Source: Candidatus Symbiobacter sp.
Lineage (GTDB): Bacteria; Pseudomonadota; Alphaproteobacteria; Elsterales; Elsteraceae
DNA: 16,187 nucleotides
Direction of reading: 5' to 3'
Assembly (NCBI GenBank): GCA_030054015.1
Contig: JASGCR010000014.1
Location: 1 to 16,187, forward strand
The notes beneath the pieces were generated by a model that saw only the letters and a list, made by a program, of their open reading frames with translations, ran no database searches and was not told the origin of the DNA. Every line of letters starts with the position of its first letter. The first letter of the stretch is position 1. Below are positions 14,660 through 16,187 of the stretch, piece after piece. A program made the translations under genes and the position numbers.

Positions 14660-16036
14660 TTATAAATCCAACAATAACCGTTGCGGGTCTTCAATCGCAT
14701 CCTTAATTGCCACCAAAAACGTCACGGCTTCGCGGCCATCGACCAGGCGGTGGTCATAAGACATCGCCAAATACATCATGGATCGAATGTCAATGCGTTC
14801 CTCCGCGCCTTTGCCCACCACCATCGGGCGGCGTTGGATTTTATGCATCCCCAAAATTGCCGATTGCGGCGGATTAAGGATGGGGGTGGACAATAATGAT
14901 CCAAAAACGCCGCCATTGGTGATGGTGAAATTACCCCCGGCCAAATCTGCCAGGGAAATTTTGCCAGCGCGGGCTTTGGTCGAAAATCCGCCAATGGTTT
15001 TTTCAATATCGGCCAGCGACATATGTTCGGCGCGGCGCAACACCGGCACCATCAAACCCTGGTCGGTTGACACCGCGACGCCAATGTCGAAATAATCTTT
15101 ATAGACAATCTCGTCGCCCTCAATCGCGGCATTAATGATGGGTTGTTTTTGCAAGGCCGCCACGGCCGCCCGCACAAAAAACGACATAAACCCCAATTTC
15201 ACGCCGTGGCGTTTTTCAAATTCGGCCTGGTAGTTTTGGCGCAATGCCATGATGTTCGTCATGTCAACTTCGTTAAAAGTGGTGAGCATGGCGGCGTTAT
15301 TTTGCGCATATTTCAATCGCTCGGCAATTTTTTGCCTGAGGCGGGTCATTTTCACCCGCCGCTCGCCGCCTGGGGACACGGGTGCAGCCAGGGGCGCAGC
15401 TTGAGGCGTGGATTGGGGGGGTGCGGCCAGGGGCGCAGATTGTGCCAGTGCGGGCGGGCGGGCATCGCCAGGCGGCGTGGCGGGGCTTTGACGGGTCGCG
15501 GCGGGCGTCGCGCCTTTTTGATCGAGCGCGTCGAGATAGCTAAGAATATCTTCTTTGACCAACCGCCCATCTTTGCCCGTGGCGGGGATCAGGCTGGGGT
15601 CAAGCCCATGTTCGGCCACCAATCTTTCGACGGCTGGCATCAATTTGATCGGTTGCGGTGACTCATCCTTGTCCAGCTCGGATTTGGTCGCCGGGACGGG
15701 CGCGGCGGTTGGCGGTGGGGATAATTTGGTCGCGGCATCTGGGTTTATGGCTGCGGCGGCGGGGGCTTTGCCGCTCGACATTTTTTGCACGATGCCCTCG
15801 CCCCCGCCAATTTTGCCCAAGACCGAGCCGATATGGACGGTTTCGCCCTCGGCGGCGGCGATGGAGAGCAACAAGCCGCTTTCGCTGGCGGGGACTTCGA
15901 CATTGACTTTGTCGGTTTCTAATTCGACCAAGGGTTCATTCGCCATGACCTGGTCACCGATTTTTTTAAGCCATTTGGCCACGGTGGCCTCGGTCACGGA
16001 TTCGCCTAAACTTGGGACTTTTATTTCTATCGCCAT
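14660..16036 (-). CDS. odhB: 2-oxoglutarate dehydrogenase E2 component (dihydrolipoyllysine-residue succinyltransferase)
   Basis: A 458-residue E2 of the citric acid cycle 2-oxoglutarate dehydrogenase complex, also called SucB. Domains in order: a lipoyl domain (1-77) with Lys43 in ETDKVNVEVPAS as the lipoylation site; an Ala/Pro-rich linker; an E3/E1-binding domain (about 132-170, MPAVERLVAEHGLDPSLIPA onward); a second long Ala/Pro/Gln linker (about 175-222); and the catalytic domain (about 228-458) with the active-site motif SYDHRLVDGREAV (His429, Asp433). It ends in PQRLLLDL, typical of SucB. The start MAIEIKVPSLGESV is canonical, with GGAG 9 nt upstream. No odhA (E1) is present in the 150 bp upstream, where it often precedes odhB closely. 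Confidence 0.95.
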   Translation of the reverse strand: MAIEIKVPSLGESVTEATVAKWLKKIGDQVMANEPLVELETDKVNVEVPASESGLLLSIAAAEGETVHIGSVLGKIGGGEGIVQKMSSGKAPAAAAINPDAATKLSPPPTAAPVPATKSELDKDESPQPIKLMPAVERLVAEHGLDPSLIPATGKDGRLVKEDILSYLDALDQKGATPAATRQSPATPPGDARPPALAQSAPLAAPPQSTPQAAPLAAPVSPGGERRVKMTRLRQKIAERLKYAQNNAAMLTTFNEVDMTNIMALRQNYQAEFEKRHGVKLGFMSFFVRAAVAALQKQPIINAAIEGDEIVYKDYFDIGVAVSTDQGLMVPVLRRAEHMSLADIEKTIGGFSTKARAGKISLADLAGGNFTITNGGVFGSLLSTPILNPPQSAILGMHKIQRRPMVVGKGAEERIDIRSMMYLAMSYDHRLVDGREAVTFLVAIKDAIEDPQRLLLDL

Positions 16037-16059
16037 AACTGTTTTCTCCGATTTTTGGT

Positions 16060-16096
16060 CAAAATTAATTTGCCAAAATTAATATGAATTTGCCAA
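16060..16096. repeat. Short direct repeats in the odhB upstream region
   Basis: AATTTGCCAA occurs at 16067-16076 and 16087-16096 (20-bp period), and CAAAATTAAT at 16060-16069 and 16074-16083. The helical-turn-like spacing, just upstream of the odhB start on the minus strand, would suit a regulator binding to one face of the DNA, but could equally be AT-rich local duplication. Confidence 0.4.
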
Positions 16097-16114
16097 TCCG
16101 CCAAGTCAGAATCA

Positions 16115-16131
16115 TTCCCATCTTTAGGGAA
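16115..16131. repeat. Small inverted repeat TTCCC-N7-GGGAA
   Basis: Five-base arms around ATCTTTA. Its loop shares TCTTTA with the larger hairpin about 30 bp away at 16159-16182, so the two may be related or decayed copies. Confidence 0.3.
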
Positions 16132-16158
16132 CCTCCGAACAAGTCGAAAATTTATTTA

Positions 16159-16182
16159 CCCCCCCTTCTTTAGAAGGGGGGG
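16159..16182. terminator. Strong perfect hairpin (C7-TTCT-TT-AGAA-G7), terminator or repeat element
   Basis: An 11-base perfect stem with a 2-nt nominal loop at the window edge. On the minus strand it is followed by TAAATAAATTTT, so it could end transcription of a gene lying beyond position 16187 and separate it from odhB. The symmetrical run of Cs and Gs also resembles dispersed intergenic palindromes. A genome-wide count would separate the two. Confidence 0.45.
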
Positions 16183-16187
16183 ATAGA

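Noticed and set aside
14551..14700. Extended N-terminus of the phosphoribosyltransferase
   Set aside because: It would overlap the end of odhB and adds low-quality sequence; the ATG at 14550 has a good Shine-Dalgarno.
1..16187. CRISPR array, tRNA or rRNA genes
   Set aside because: No regularly spaced repeats, no cloverleaf-like sequences and no rRNA-like conserved stretches were seen.

Overview
The window looks like chromosomal DNA of an alphaproteobacterium that handles one-carbon compounds. This rests on the style of the proteins: an FdsGBACD-type NAD-dependent formate dehydrogenase, an FhcA subunit of the formyltransferase/hydrolase complex, and an alphaproteobacterial-looking 2-oxoglutarate dehydrogenase E2. 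No rRNA, tRNA, CRISPR array, transposase or integrase is visible, so genus-level placement is not possible from this window.

Layout. (1) Positions 100-3627, minus strand: a chemoreceptor gene followed 36 bp later by fhcA, which starts at a GTG behind a strong AGGAGG. (2) 3628-4025: a gene-free divergent control region of about 400 bp with operator-like inverted repeats. (3) 4026-11999, plus strand: the formate dehydrogenase operon in the usual order fdsG-fdsB-fdsA-fdsC(fdhD)-fdsD. It is interrupted between fdsB and fdsA by an AT-rich gene for an AIPR-family (abortive-infection/phage-resistance) protein whose N-terminus looks like a PD-(D/E)XK nuclease. (4) 12000-13910, plus strand: a probable terminator, a promoter with embedded palindromes, then a two-gene AT-rich cassette encoding an ImmA/IrrE-like zinc peptidase and a PIN-like nuclease. 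(5) 13978-16036, minus strand: a phosphoribosyltransferase gene downstream of odhB/sucB (E2 of 2-oxoglutarate dehydrogenase). (6) 16037-16187: a repeat-rich leader with a strong hairpin.

Metabolic logic. FhcA belongs to the complex that releases formate from the formyl carrier at the end of tetrahydromethanopterin-linked formaldehyde oxidation. FdsGBA oxidises formate to CO2 and reduces NAD+. FdsC/FdhD delivers sulfur to the molybdenum cofactor, and FdsD is the small accessory subunit. The left half therefore covers formate production, formate oxidation and a sensory receptor of unknown ligand.

The most unusual part is the pair of defence-like modules attached to this housekeeping operon. 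The AIPR gene sits inside the operon, with its stop codon merged into the fdsA ribosome binding site. The ImmA-PIN pair sits directly behind fdsD. Neither shows mobility genes. The ImmA-PIN cassette with its palindrome-loaded promoter is the best candidate here for a little-described toxin/antitoxin-like or defence system, but that function is inferred from domain signatures and layout only.
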